Below are positions 18,190 through 26,063 of a DNA stretch of 54,032 bases, piece by piece. The stretch spans positions 1 to 54,032 of the forward strand of contig CAIUMO010000029.1 of assembly GCA_903900345.1 (NCBI GenBank), written 5' to 3'. The notes beneath the pieces are model-generated. The model saw nothing but the letters and a program-made list of their open reading frames with translations, did no database searches and was not told where the DNA came from. Position numbers and translations under genes: made by a program. The DNA is from an uncultured bacterium. GTDB lineage: Bacteria > Patescibacteriota > Saccharimonadia > Saccharimonadales > Saccharimonadaceae. Each line of letters begins with the position of its first letter. Position 1 is the first letter of the stretch.

Positions 18190-20643
18190 ATGAAGCGCTA
18201 TAATCCAACCGAAATCGAACAAAAGTGGCAAGACGTCTGGGAACGTGACGGTACGTACAAGGTCGACTTTTCAGATCACAGCAAGCCTAAATATTACGGC
18301 ATGAGTATGCTGCCAGGTATTACTGGCGCTGGCATTCACACTGGACACGGCCGAACTTTCCAATTCAGCGATATCAAGGTACGCGCCAAACGTCAGCAAG
18401 GTTATAACGCTTATAATCCTATCGGTTGGGACTCTTTCGGCTTACCGGTTGAAAATTATGCGATTAAAATTGGCAAAACTCCACGCGTTGCACATGATGA
18501 AGCTAAGGTTAATTTCAAACGTCAATTAAAACGTTTAGGTTACAGCTATGACTGGTCCAAAGAAATCAGCACAGCTGATCCGTCGTATTACAAATGGACA
18601 CAGTGGATATTTAATCAGCTGTATAAACATGGCTTAGCCTATCAAAAACAAAGTCCACAGTGGTGGTGTGAGACTGATCAAACCGTTCTGGCTAACGAGC
18701 AGGTAATTGATGGCAAATGTTGGCGTTGCGGAAATCAAGTGTCAAAGAAAAACCTAAAACAATGGTTTTTCAAGATTACTGAATACGCTGACGAAATGTT
18801 GGACGCGACCGATGATTTAAATTGGACCGAAATGGTCAAAACAATGCAAAAAAATTGGATTGGTCGTTCAGTTGGCGCCGAGGTAGAATTTAAAGTCGAT
18901 GGACGTGACGATATTATAACTATCTTTACGACTCGTCCAGATACACTATTTGGTGCAACGTTTATCGTTCTGTCGCCTGAACATGAATTGGTCAAGACTT
19001 TGGTTAATGATGAAACACGTCAATCAGTTGAAAGTTACATTGCCGAGGCGGCTCGCAAGTCTGAAATCGAGCGCATGAACGAATCGCGCGAAAAAACTGG
19101 TGTCTTTACGGGCAGTTACGCCATCAATCCAGTCAACGGCAACAAATTGCCGATTTGGACAGCTGACTATGTGTTATATGGTTATGGCACCGGCGCAATT
19201 ATGGCTGTTCCGGCCCACGACGAACGCGATTTTGCTTTTGCTGAAAAGTTTAATTTGCCAATTATTGAAGTTATTAAAAAACCTGAATCCGACAACGAAA
19301 TTGGTGTTTATCATGGCGAAGGTCCACTGGTTAACAGTGGTGAATTTGATGGCACAGATTCATCAGATGCTCGCGAGCAAATTGTTGACTGGTTAGAACA
19401 GCAGGCAACAGGCAAGTCAAAAACGACTTACAAAATGCGTGACTGGTTGATTAGTCGTCAACGATATTGGGGTGCGCCAATCCCAATTATTCATTGTCCT
19501 GAACACGGCGCCGTGGCTGTACCTGACGACCAATTGCCAGTTATTTTGCCAGAAATGGAAGATTTTAAACCACGCGGTGGTGCAACTTCAGCCCTAGCTA
19601 GCGCAACTGATTGGGTCAATACAACTTGTCCAACTTGTGGCAAGCCAGCCTTGCGTGAAACCGATACTTTGGACGGCTATGCTTGCAGTAGTTGGTATTT
19701 CTTACGTTATTTGGATCCATTTAATGACAATCAGGCGTGGGATCCAGAAGTTGAAAAACATTGGGGGCCAGTCGACTTTTATAATGGCGCCGATCATGCT
19801 GTCGCCCATCTGTTATATTCACGTTTTTGGATGCGATTTTTCTATAAATTAGGACTAGTATCAACACCCGAACCATTTGGTCGCATGATGTACAACGCCT
19901 ATATTTTGGCGCCAGACGGTACCAAAATGAGTAAGTCAAAAGGCAACACAATTGACCCACTAGAGATTATGGACAGTGGTTATGGTGCCGACAGTTTGCG
20001 TGTCTACGAGATGTTTATCGCGCCGTATGATTTGGAAGCTCCATGGGATACCCGTGGTGTACCTGGCACTTACCGATTTTTGAACCGTGTTTGGACGTTG
20101 GCCCAAGAATACATTGACGCTGGCGAAGTTAATTTAACCGATGCTGCTGCCAAAGAGATATTAGTGACCGCTCATCGCACTGCCAAAAAGGTGTCAGCCG
20201 ATATTAACGATGACAAATTTAACACCGCTATTTCGTCAATGATGGAAGCGGTTAATAACTACTACAAATTAAAAGTCCAATATCCAGTCGGTAAATCACC
20301 AGCTTGGACCTATGCGATTGAAAGTTTGTTACAAATTTTGTCGCCATTCGCGCCACATATTACCGAAGAATTGTGGAGTCAAATGGGGCATACCGATACG
20401 ATTCACGTCGATCATTGGCCAACATGGGATAATCAATATTTACAGATGGATACGATTACAATTGTCGTCCAAGTGAATGGTAAATTACGAGCCAAATTAA
20501 ATGTAGCCGCCGATTCAAACGAAGATGAAGTTAAACAATTAGCCCTTAATGACGCCAATGTTAAATCCTTCACGGATGGCAAAGCACCAACTAAGGTGAT
20601 TTATGTACCAGGTCGTTTAGTGAATATTGTGATTGCCACTTGA
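18190..20643 (+). CDS. leuS: Leucyl-tRNA synthetase
   Basis: 817 aa class I synthetase that attaches leucine to tRNA-Leu. The HIGH motif appears as HTGH (residues 50-53) within LPGITGAGIHTGHGR, where most bacteria have YPSG-hydrophobic-HVGH, so the block before it is unusual. GYNAYNPIGWDSFGLPVE follows. The editing CP1 domain (TTRPDTLFGATF and YGTGAIMAVPAHDERD) is intact. A four-cysteine zinc module CWRCG is seen near residue 182, with CPTCG and CSSW near 480. KMSKSKGN begins at about residue 579. The anticodon-binding and C-terminal domains are complete. It ends in TGA overlapping the -35 box of the rpmF promoter. Confidence 0.98.
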   Translation: MKRYNPTEIEQKWQDVWERDGTYKVDFSDHSKPKYYGMSMLPGITGAGIHTGHGRTFQFSDIKVRAKRQQGYNAYNPIGWDSFGLPVENYAIKIGKTPRVAHDEAKVNFKRQLKRLGYSYDWSKEISTADPSYYKWTQWIFNQLYKHGLAYQKQSPQWWCETDQTVLANEQVIDGKCWRCGNQVSKKNLKQWFFKITEYADEMLDATDDLNWTEMVKTMQKNWIGRSVGAEVEFKVDGRDDIITIFTTRPDTLFGATFIVLSPEHELVKTLVNDETRQSVESYIAEAARKSEIERMNESREKTGVFTGSYAINPVNGNKLPIWTADYVLYGYGTGAIMAVPAHDERDFAFAEKFNLPIIEVIKKPESDNEIGVYHGEGPLVNSGEFDGTDSSDAREQIVDWLEQQATGKSKTTYKMRDWLISRQRYWGAPIPIIHCPEHGAVAVPDDQLPVILPEMEDFKPRGGATSALASATDWVNTTCPTCGKPALRETDTLDGYACSSWYFLRYLDPFNDNQAWDPEVEKHWGPVDFYNGADHAVAHLLYSRFWMRFFYKLGLVSTPEPFGRMMYNAYILAPDGTKMSKSKGNTIDPLEIMDSGYGADSLRVYEMFIAPYDLEAPWDTRGVPGTYRFLNRVWTLAQEYIDAGEVNLTDAAAKEILVTAHRTAKKVSADINDDKFNTAISSMMEAVNNYYKLKVQYPVGKSPAWTYAIESLLQILSPFAPHITEELWSQMGHTDTIHVDHWPTWDNQYLQMDTITIVVQVNGKLRAKLNVAADSNEDEVKQLALNDANVKSFTDGKAPTKVIYVPGRLVNIVIAT

Positions 20644-20668
20644 GCTAAAGCTTGAGTTTAGTTATAAT
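20640..20668 (+). promoter_or_regulatory. Promoter of rpmF-nusB-Nudix-rnc
   Basis: TTGAGC (20640-20645), a 17-bp spacer and TATAAT (20663-20668). The -35 overlaps the leuS stop codon. A leader of about 35 nt carries AAAGGAG at 20698-20704 before the rpmF ATG. Confidence 0.8.
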
Positions 20669-20710
20669 AGCTACAAGTTTTATTATATTAACCTGCAAAG
20701 GAGTTCTTTT

Positions 20711-20860
20711 ATGGGACAACCGAAGAAACAGTCTAGCCCACGAAAAACTGGTTTACGCCGCAGTCACTTGCGTCTTGAGCTAGCTCGTCGAGTTAACGCT
20801 AAATCACCAGTTAAAGTTCGCACGACTCGTCGTGAAACTGGCAAAGCTCTCGCAAAATAA
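20711..20860 (+). CDS. rpmF: 50S ribosomal protein L32, short cysteine-free form
   Basis: 49 aa, very basic. The N-terminal QPKKQSSPRKTGLRRSHLRL matches the L32 pattern in which PKK-T-S--RRSH is conserved. The C-terminal half, where most L32 proteins have a zinc ribbon or its cysteine-free relic with HRVC--CGYY, is shortened and has no cysteine. The AAAGGAG site fixes the start at 20711 although an open frame begins at 20633. Position ahead of nusB and rnc fits, since rpmF is often near rnc. Identification rests on a short stretch plus context. Confidence 0.7.
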   Translation: MGQPKKQSSPRKTGLRRSHLRLELARRVNAKSPVKVRTTRRETGKALAK

Positions 20861-20911
20861 GCGATTAGCTTAACATACCTTAAAACATAACAAAGAAAGA
20901 ATTAAAACGCT

Positions 20912-21370
20912 ATGGCATCCAATCGCCACCTCGGTCGCATCGTTGCTTTACAAACTTTATACGAATTTGAATTTCGTACACAGTCTAAAGACACGACAGT
21001 TGACATAGATGACATCTTGGCTCGTAACCTTGAAAGGTACAAGACTACGATTGACGATAAGGAATTTGTCGGGAAGCTTGTTAATGGTGTTTTGGCGGAG
21101 TGCGATAATCTGGACTCCAAAATTACACCAATTGCCCCAGATTGGCCAATCGACCAAATTGCTCGAATTGACCGCAATATTCTACGCATTGGACTTTATG
21201 AATTACTATTTCAAAACGAAGTTATTCCTCCAAAGGTAGCCATTAATGAGGCAGTTGAACTAGCTAAAGCGTTTGGTTCTGAAAACTCAAGCAAGTTTAT
21301 AAATGGGGTGCTTGGCACCGCCTATCGTACACTTGTGGAGGACATAACCAATGACGGCGCAGCGATTTGA
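20912..21370 (+). CDS. nusB: Transcription antitermination protein NusB
   Basis: 152 aa, all-helical. [18 protein letters not shown] at the N-terminus and [22 protein letters not shown] with [30 protein letters not shown] at the C-terminus are the two NusB signatures. NusB with NusE (S10) binds boxA RNA and promotes antitermination on rRNA operons. Its 3' end overlaps the Nudix gene by 20 nt. An AAAGAAAGA stretch precedes the ATG. Confidence 0.96.
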   Translation: MASNRHLGRIVALQTLYEFEFRTQSKDTTVDIDDILARNLERYKTTIDDKEFVGKLVNGVLAECDNLDSKITPIAPDWPIDQIARIDRNILRIGLYELLFQNEVIPPKVAINEAVELAKAFGSENSSKFINGVLGTAYRTLVEDITNDGAAI

Positions 21371-21848
21371 TAAGATAAAAAAGTATTTTAACCGCAGCAA
21401 AAAGAGCCAAATCCAAGAAATAGTTCGTGAGCCAACAAGTGGTGGTATTATTTTTCGTCGCGATAAAGACGGCGGCGTTGAGATTTTGTTAATTCAAGAT
21501 GGTAAAGACCGTTGGACGATTCCAAAAGGTCATATTGAAGAAGGTGAAACTGCCCAAGAAACGACTGTTCGTGAAATTGGCGAAGAAGCTGGTTTGCAGA
21601 ATGTTGAAGTTTTGGGTTGGCTTGGCAAAATTCATTTTCGTTATCGCCGAATCGACAAGCTAGTCTTGATGACGACTCAGATTTATCTGGTGCGTGCGCT
21701 TGGCGACACTAATGCTATTCAAAAAGAAGAGTGGATGCATGGTATTAAGTGGTTTAAGTTTTATGATGCACTGGATGCGATCGAATACGAAGATATTGGC
21801 AAATTAATGTTATTGGCTATGAAACGAATAAGACAGGAGAATCTATGA
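21351..21848 (+). CDS. Nudix hydrolase
   Basis: 165 aa. The Nudix box runs from Gly60 to Leu82 (GHIEEG, then REIGEEAGL), with the full GX5EX7REUXEEXGU pattern. [10 protein letters not shown] before it and the WTIPKGH turn resemble the diadenosine polyphosphate or NDP-sugar branch of the family, which hydrolyses nucleoside diphosphates linked to another moiety. Substrate is not predictable. The gene overlaps nusB by 20 nt and rnc by 4 nt (ATGA), so it is translated from the same message. Confidence 0.93.
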   Translation: MTAQRFDKIKKYFNRSKKSQIQEIVREPTSGGIIFRRDKDGGVEILLIQDGKDRWTIPKGHIEEGETAQETTVREIGEEAGLQNVEVLGWLGKIHFRYRRIDKLVLMTTQIYLVRALGDTNAIQKEEWMHGIKWFKFYDALDAIEYEDIGKLMLLAMKRIRQENL

Positions 21849-22564
21849 GCGGAATGCAAACAGCACCATATCAAGACTTTGCCAAGGAAAAACTGGGCTT
21901 TGAATTCACCGATATTCAATTGTTAATTACAGCCTTGACGCATCGAAGTTACGTTAATGAACACAAAAAAAGTGTCAATGAGCATAACGAACGATTAGAA
22001 TTCTTGGGTGATGCCGTGTTGGAATTAGTTGTTACGGAGTTCTTGTTCAAAAATTACAACGAGCCAGAGGGAATCCTGACTAATTGGCGTGCGTCTTTGG
22101 TCAGGACTGAAAGTATTGGCGCAGCCGGCGTTGGGCTTGGTTATGAGCCGTTAGTGCGAATGAGTCGCGGTGAAAAACAAGGTAGTGATCGTGCTCGTCA
22201 ACAGATACTTGCCAATGCATTTGAAGCTGTAACTGGTGCTATTTATTTGGAGCGTGGTTATGATGATGCTTCGACCTTTATTCACAAAAATATTATTAGC
22301 AAGCTAGAGGGTATTTTGGCATCCGGCAGTTGGCGTGATGCTAAATCACATCTGCAAGAAGTATCGCAACGGATGGACGGTAAAACGCCTCAATATCGTG
22401 TGATTGAAGAAGTTGGTCCAGACCACGACAAGATTTTTACACTTGGTGTTTATGTTGGTGATAAGTTAATGGGTACTGGCAGTGGTCCTAGTAAGCAAGT
22501 TGCTCAACAACAAGCCGCTCAAACTGCTCTTGATGAATACGCTAGAATCAGCGTCTCTAAATAA
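21845..22564 (+). CDS. rnc: Ribonuclease III
   Basis: 239 aa. The catalytic domain (residues 1-150) carries NERLEFLGDAVLE (48-60), with the Mg2+-binding Glu and Asp, and a later DAFEAVTGAIYLE-like segment (NAFEAVTGAIYLERG). The C-terminal dsRNA-binding domain starts at DAKSHLQEVSQ and ends in KQVAQQQAAQTALDEY. It cleaves double-stranded RNA in rRNA precursors. The ATG overlaps the Nudix stop. AGACAGGAG within the Nudix coding end provides a ribosome site. Confidence 0.97.
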   Translation: MSGMQTAPYQDFAKEKLGFEFTDIQLLITALTHRSYVNEHKKSVNEHNERLEFLGDAVLELVVTEFLFKNYNEPEGILTNWRASLVRTESIGAAGVGLGYEPLVRMSRGEKQGSDRARQQILANAFEAVTGAIYLERGYDDASTFIHKNIISKLEGILASGSWRDAKSHLQEVSQRMDGKTPQYRVIEEVGPDHDKIFTLGVYVGDKLMGTGSGPSKQVAQQQAAQTALDEYARISVSK

Positions 22565-22585
22565 AAGCTAAATGCCATTAACTGA

Positions 22586-22614
22586 TTGACTCTTGCTTGA
22601 AAACAGTGTAAGAT
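22586..22614 (+). promoter_or_regulatory. Promoter of rpsP
   Basis: TTGACT (22586-22591), 17-bp spacer, TAAGAT (22609-22614). An ACTCTTG/CAAGAGT inverted repeat spans the promoter and may end the upstream transcript. AAAAGGAAG precedes the rpsP ATG. Confidence 0.7.
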
Positions 22615-22667
22615 TGGTCAAGAGTAAAAAATCAATTTAAAGATAAGATAAAAGGAAGTTTATATTT

Positions 22668-22991
22668 ATGCTCGCAATTCGCTTACAACGTGTCGGCCAC
22701 AAAGGTCACGCAATGTACCGACTTATTGTCCAAGAAGCTCAGCGCCAACCAACCAGTGGACGTGTGATTGCTTTTGTTGGTTCATATGATCCACATACCA
22801 AAGATTCTAAAGTTCAGGTTGAGATAGCTCAAAAGTACTTGGATACAGGTGCACAACCTTCGCCACGTGTCGTTAAACTATTGAAAACTGCCGGCGTTAA
22901 ATTGCCTGACTGGGTTGAAAAAGCTTCAACGACCAAATCAAAGGCTATCCGCAACACTGAAAAACTTCGCAAGAACCAGCCAAAAGAATAA
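22668..22991 (+). CDS. rpsP: 30S ribosomal protein S16
   Basis: 107 aa. The N-terminus MLAIRLQRVGHKGHAMYRLIV and the block GRVIAFVGSYDP with YLDTGAQPSPRVVKLLKTAGV are typical of S16, with a basic C-terminal extension. It is followed by the KH-domain gene and trmD, the common rpsP-khpA-rimM-trmD order with rimM missing between them here. S16 binds 16S rRNA early in 30S assembly. Confidence 0.97.
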   Translation: MLAIRLQRVGHKGHAMYRLIVQEAQRQPTSGRVIAFVGSYDPHTKDSKVQVEIAQKYLDTGAQPSPRVVKLLKTAGVKLPDWVEKASTTKSKAIRNTEKLRKNQPKE

Positions 22992-23072
22992 ACATATTTT
23001 TTTGGTAAAGCTAACATGTTACAATAAGGCTACAACAATAGTAGCTATTAATAATAGTGGTGAGGGGGCAGT

Positions 23073-23468
23073 ATGTCGACAATAGATCAACAGTTTGTAG
23101 AATATATCGTAAAATTACTAGTAGGACATCCGGATGATGTTGTAGTTGACCGCCTAATCGATGAAAAAGGCGTGTTGCTATCACTAACGGTCAATCCTGA
23201 AGATTTAGGACGAGTTATTGGTAAACGTGGCGTGACCGCTCAAAGCTTGCGAACATTGTTGCGTGCACTTGGTACCAAGAATGACGCTAGGTATAACCTC
23301 AAGATAGTTAACAATGATGATCAGCGTGAAAATTACACAGCTACACCATCAGATAGCCAAACAAGCGAGCCTGTGAAGAACTCAACAGATGAGCCTGTGG
23401 ATAACGGTTATGATTACTCAAAAAAGACTCGTGAAGAGCTTGCAGAACTAGACGACCTGGATATATAA
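23073..23468 (+). CDS. khpA: KH-domain RNA-binding protein KhpA-like, acidic tail
   Basis: 131 aa. The first 76 residues form a KH domain, with VEYIVKLLVGHPDDVVVDR, and VIGKRGVTAQSLRTLLRALG containing the GKRG RNA-binding loop. KhpA homologues (YlqC) are usually about 76-80 aa; this one has an extra tail of about 55 residues rich in Asp, Glu, Ser and Thr, probably disordered. A GAGGGGG site precedes the ATG. It lies between rpsP and trmD. KhpA proteins bind small RNAs and, with KhpB, influence cell division in Gram-positives. Confidence 0.92.
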   Translation: MSTIDQQFVEYIVKLLVGHPDDVVVDRLIDEKGVLLSLTVNPEDLGRVIGKRGVTAQSLRTLLRALGTKNDARYNLKIVNNDDQRENYTATPSDSQTSEPVKNSTDEPVDNGYDYSKKTREELAELDDLDI

Positions 23469-23569
23469 TCATTAACAGTTACAGACAAATCGTCTGAACT
23501 GCGAGAAAAGTACGACAAAGCTCTATGCGAGCAACAATATATATTGTTGAGAGATTTATATGTCAGAGA

Positions 23570-23594
23570 AACCACCTTTCGGGGTGGTTTTTTT
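23570..23594 (+). terminator. Intrinsic terminator after the KH gene
   Basis: AACCACC (23570-23576), loop TTTCGG, GGTGGTT (23583-23589), followed by TTTTT. It lies upstream of trmD, separating it from rpsP-khpA. A second stem, CAACAATATATATTGTTG (23532-23549), lies just before it. Confidence 0.85.
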
Positions 23595-23607
23595 GTGGCA
23601 AAACACC

Positions 23608-23613
23608 TATGAT
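23608..23613 (+). promoter_or_regulatory. -10 box for leaderless trmD
   Basis: TATGAT at 23608-23613 ends 7 nt before the ATG at 23621, immediately after the upstream terminator. No Shine-Dalgarno. Confidence 0.55.
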
Positions 23614-23620
23614 ATATGAG

Positions 23621-24274
23621 ATGAGAAAAATACAAGTAATTACACTATTCCCTGAAATGTTTGACGGCGTGTTGAATAATTCTATGATGTGGAAAGCGCA
23701 GGACCAAAAGGCAGTTGAATTCCGTCTGATTAATTTGCGTGATTTTGGCTTAGGTTTACGAAAAAGAGTTGACGATACTCCTTATGGCGGTGGTGACGGC
23801 ATGTTATTGATGGCTGAGCCATTGTTTGCAGCGATCGAGGATGGTAAAAAGTACGATCCAGCCGCTAAAGTTATACTAATGACGCCACGTGGCAAGCGCT
23901 GGAGTCAATCCATTGCCCAAGATTGGGCAGATAGCAATGATAACTATATATTCGTTTGTGGCCGCTATGAGGGCTATGACGAGCGTGTCTTGACGTTAGT
24001 TGACGATCAAGTTAGTGTTGGCGATTACGTCTTAACTGGTGGCGAACTACCAGCTATGACGATTATCGATAGTATTGTTCGTTTGATCCCAGGTGTATTA
24101 GGCGGTGAGAATAGCGCGGCGATTGAAAGTTTTAGTGATGGTGAGACTTTGGAATTTCCGCAATACACTCGACCTGAAGTTTTTAGGGATTTAGAAGTAC
24201 CAAAGGTTCTGTTGACTGGTAACCATGCCGCAATCGCCAAATGGCGCCAAGATAATTCGCTCAAGGCCGAATAG
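23621..24274 (+). CDS. trmD: tRNA (guanine-N1)-methyltransferase TrmD
   Basis: 217 aa from 23621. The open frame extends to 23525 through the terminator, so the inner start is preferred; the ATG at 23609 is an alternative. TrmD methylates G37 next to the anticodon using S-adenosylmethionine and prevents frameshifting. KIQVITLFPEMFDG, DDTPYGGGDGMLL, CGRYEGYDERV and the trefoil-knot block SVGDYVLTGGELPAM are visible, as is the LEFPQYTRP segment. The C-terminal helical domain is somewhat short, ending in AIAKWRQDNSLKAE. Confidence 0.97.
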   Translation: MRKIQVITLFPEMFDGVLNNSMMWKAQDQKAVEFRLINLRDFGLGLRKRVDDTPYGGGDGMLLMAEPLFAAIEDGKKYDPAAKVILMTPRGKRWSQSIAQDWADSNDNYIFVCGRYEGYDERVLTLVDDQVSVGDYVLTGGELPAMTIIDSIVRLIPGVLGGENSAAIESFSDGETLEFPQYTRPEVFRDLEVPKVLLTGNHAAIAKWRQDNSLKAE

Positions 24275-24295
24275 TATTTTATTTTAAGCTAACAG

Positions 24296-24325
24296 AAAAG
24301 CCCCGCCTATCAGGCGGGACTTATT
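24296..24325 (+). terminator. Terminator after trmD
   Basis: CCCGCCT (24302-24308) pairs with AGGCGGG (24312-24318) around ATC, flanked by an A-rich upstream side and TTATTTGTT downstream. Confidence 0.8.
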
Positions 24326-24451
24326 TGTTGTGGTGGATATCGAAGTGCGATTCGTCACAATACATGTTTTTTGGTGTTATGTTTGTTTTTGTAACTTTCG
24401 CTTACTTGTACTTTAGGTGATTTCTTAAAAAAGCGCAAGCACTATTATAAA

Positions 24452-24490
24452 AATAACAACATTTGTTATTAATTTCAGCTGGTATATAAT
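24452..24490 (+). promoter_or_regulatory. Promoter with inverted repeat upstream of the 24498 gene
   Basis: An 8-bp inverted repeat AATAACAA-CAT-TTGTTATT (24452-24470) covers the -35 position. TATAAT (24485-24490) ends 7 nt before the ATG at 24498, a leaderless layout. The repeat could be an operator. Confidence 0.5.
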
Positions 24491-24497
24491 TCATAGC

Positions 24498-24992
24498 ATG
24501 AGTATTATCACCCGTGCGACACCAGCTAAGCCGGCCAAAACATCTGATGCCCAAAAAGTAATCTATGCCTACACCTTTATATTGATAGTTTTTGTATTAT
24601 GCCAGTTATTCACATATGATGATTTTTTGAAGCTGTTGGAGGGCTTTTTTACGTCCGGTAGTGCACCGATTGCTAATATTTTAGGCAGTATCATTGTGAC
24701 GTTCGAGTTGTTGGCTTTGCCATTTTTACTAGGAATGCGCCTCAGTCATCTGATGAGGGTTGTAAGCATGGTGTTGGGCTGGCTAGTGCCGACAATATGG
24801 CTGTTGTTATCAATTTGGATTAATGTAACACCTAATAATATAAATAGTATTTGTTTCTTGGGCGCGCTGGTTGATATTATACCTGGCTGGTGGGCGGTAG
24901 CCGTTAGCTTGGCGCTAGCTATATTGGCGATTTGGTCTAGTTGGGGATTGTGGCCGCTCGGCACCAAATCATCGTCAACTAAAACTAAATAA
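24498..24992 (+). CDS. Hypothetical four-helix membrane protein
   Basis: 164 aa, not recognised. After a cytoplasmic N-terminus (about 22 residues, Ala/Lys/Pro/Thr) there are four hydrophobic segments near residues 23-40, 58-80, 88-110 and 118-150, and a Ser/Lys/Thr C-terminal tail. No catalytic motif is visible. The fold could be like small DoxX or DUF4870-type membrane proteins, but this is only a shape comparison. The following membrane protein gene at 25052 has its own Shine-Dalgarno, so the pair may or may not be cotranscribed. Confidence 0.75.
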   Translation: MSIITRATPAKPAKTSDAQKVIYAYTFILIVFVLCQLFTYDDFLKLLEGFFTSGSAPIANILGSIIVTFELLALPFLLGMRLSHLMRVVSMVLGWLVPTIWLLLSIWINVTPNNINSICFLGALVDIIPGWWAVAVSLALAILAIWSSWGLWPLGTKSSSTKTK

Positions 24993-25051
24993 CGCATTGT
25001 TTTATCCATAGCTAACAGTTATGATTAGTTTATTAAGGGGGAACAGAATTA

Positions 25052-25582
25052 ATGGAATCAATAGAAAAACTAGAAGCTCAGATTGCCGGCTGGCTTAGGC
25101 CGTTGCCACACTTACCAACTAAAGGCCAAAAATGGTTTGCTGATAATGCCTGGTGGATGGTGGTTGTTAGTATCAACTTCTCAATCATGGGTATCTTGGC
25201 TGTGATTAGCTCAATTTTTACGGCTATAGCATTTATGAACGCTGTGTCGAGTTATTCTAGTATCTACAGTAGTTATAGTTCGTCATCTTCGTATAATGGC
25301 TGGATTATCTTAGTATTTTTGCTCGTATTATCGATCTTGATCGTTAATATTATACTAATGGCGCTAGCCGTCACGCCGTTGCAGTTGTCGCAAAAAAAAG
25401 GCTGGAATCGATTGTTCAGAATATTACTCTTGAATGCCATATTGATGCTAATCGGTGCCATTTCAACTTGGACACTACTTGGTTTTGTGGTTGTCTTGAT
25501 TGTCGGTACGATTGTTGCCAGCGCCGGCACCTATTTATTGTTTGAAACTCGTTCACACTTTAGCTCAAGTTCAAAAAACTAG
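25052..25582 (+). CDS. Small membrane protein with PLPHLP motif (paralog of 27588)
   Basis: 176 aa, unknown function. An amphipathic N-terminus (SIEKLEAQIAGWLRPLPHLPT) precedes four membrane segments; a Ser/Tyr-rich external loop (SSYSSIYSSYSSSSSY) joins the first two. It shares with the protein at 27588 the W-x-(K/R)-PLPHLP motif, a following KW-x3-N/L-WW, the LxMTVALTAMAVSP/ALAVTPLQ helix, KKGW, and a C-terminal YxLFExRSxF. AAGGGGG lies before the ATG. The two paralogs flank the prepilin-propeller gene, which suggests a link to surface structures. Confidence 0.8.
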   Translation: MESIEKLEAQIAGWLRPLPHLPTKGQKWFADNAWWMVVVSINFSIMGILAVISSIFTAIAFMNAVSSYSSIYSSYSSSSSYNGWIILVFLLVLSILIVNIILMALAVTPLQLSQKKGWNRLFRILLLNAILMLIGAISTWTLLGFVVVLIVGTIVASAGTYLLFETRSHFSSSSKN

Positions 25583-25612
25583 TATTATTCAGTTATAAAG
25601 TCGCTCCATCAC

Positions 25613-25641
25613 TTGAGCTGGCGTCCTAATTAGTGTACAAT
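25613..25641 (+). promoter_or_regulatory. tRNA-Gln promoter
   Basis: TTGAGC (25613-25618), a 17-bp spacer and TACAAT (25636-25641). Start would be about 10 nt before the mature tRNA. Confidence 0.75.
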
Positions 25642-25657
25642 CTGTTTGTATCTCTAA

Positions 25658-25732
25658 TGGGATGTCGCCAAGTGGTAAGGCACTGGTTTTTGGTACCAGC
25701 ATTCGGGGGTCCGAATCCCTCCATCCCAGCCA
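25658..25732 (+). tRNA. tRNA-Gln (TTG)
   Basis: 75 nt including encoded CCA. The acceptor stem TGGGATG pairs with CATCCCA, and the discriminator is G. The anticodon stem CTGGT/ACCAG encloses TTTTGGT with anticodon TTG. The T arm carries GGTCCGAATCC. The U1-A72 pair is typical of tRNA-Gln. Confidence 0.95.
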
Positions 25733-25773
25733 TAGAAAAAGTCCTAGGTTTTTAATCCTAGGACTTTTTCTAT
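25732..25773 (+). terminator. Terminator after tRNA-Gln
   Basis: A perfect 17-bp stem (25732-25748 with 25757-25773; ATAGAAAAAGTCCTAGG on the left) and an 8-nt loop. The stem begins at the last base of CCA. Confidence 0.85.
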
Positions 25774-26063
25774 ATTTTGGGGTCGGGTTTCGGACCACCG
25801 TTTTTCGCTTTAGCGAAAAAGTGTTTACATTTTTTCGTGAATTAGCGGAGGAGCCAGCTTGCTGACGATCTCCCTCTATTGGCTAAAACTATCAGAAAAT
25901 AATACCTCTCGAGGGACGTCCTGTGGATACCCTCCTGTGGATACCCACTCTTTAGGCAACACCCCACAGAAATATACCTTAAGATTTACTTATCATCACG
26001 CTAATGCTATTGTTAATCTATAATAGGCAGTGAAATATTAAAATAATCTTTAGGTGTTAATTT
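25774..26063. other. Non-coding stretch with inverted tRNA T-arm copy, hairpin and tandem 14-mers
   Basis: No gene is visible. It contains an inverted copy of the tRNA-Gln T arm (25785-25796), a 9-bp hairpin TTTTTCGCT-TT-AGCGAAAAA (25801-25820), and a tandem repeat of CCTGTGGATACC (about 25920-25945) holding two TGTGGATAC 9-mers close to the DnaA-box consensus. The end of the stretch, with TATAAT at 26021-26026, is probably the promoter of the prepilin gene. Confidence 0.5.

Noticed and set aside
25589-25798. Minus-strand open frame over tRNA-Gln
   Set aside because: It is antisense to the tRNA and its terminator; peptides of this kind are common artefacts of tRNA loci. No ribosome site.
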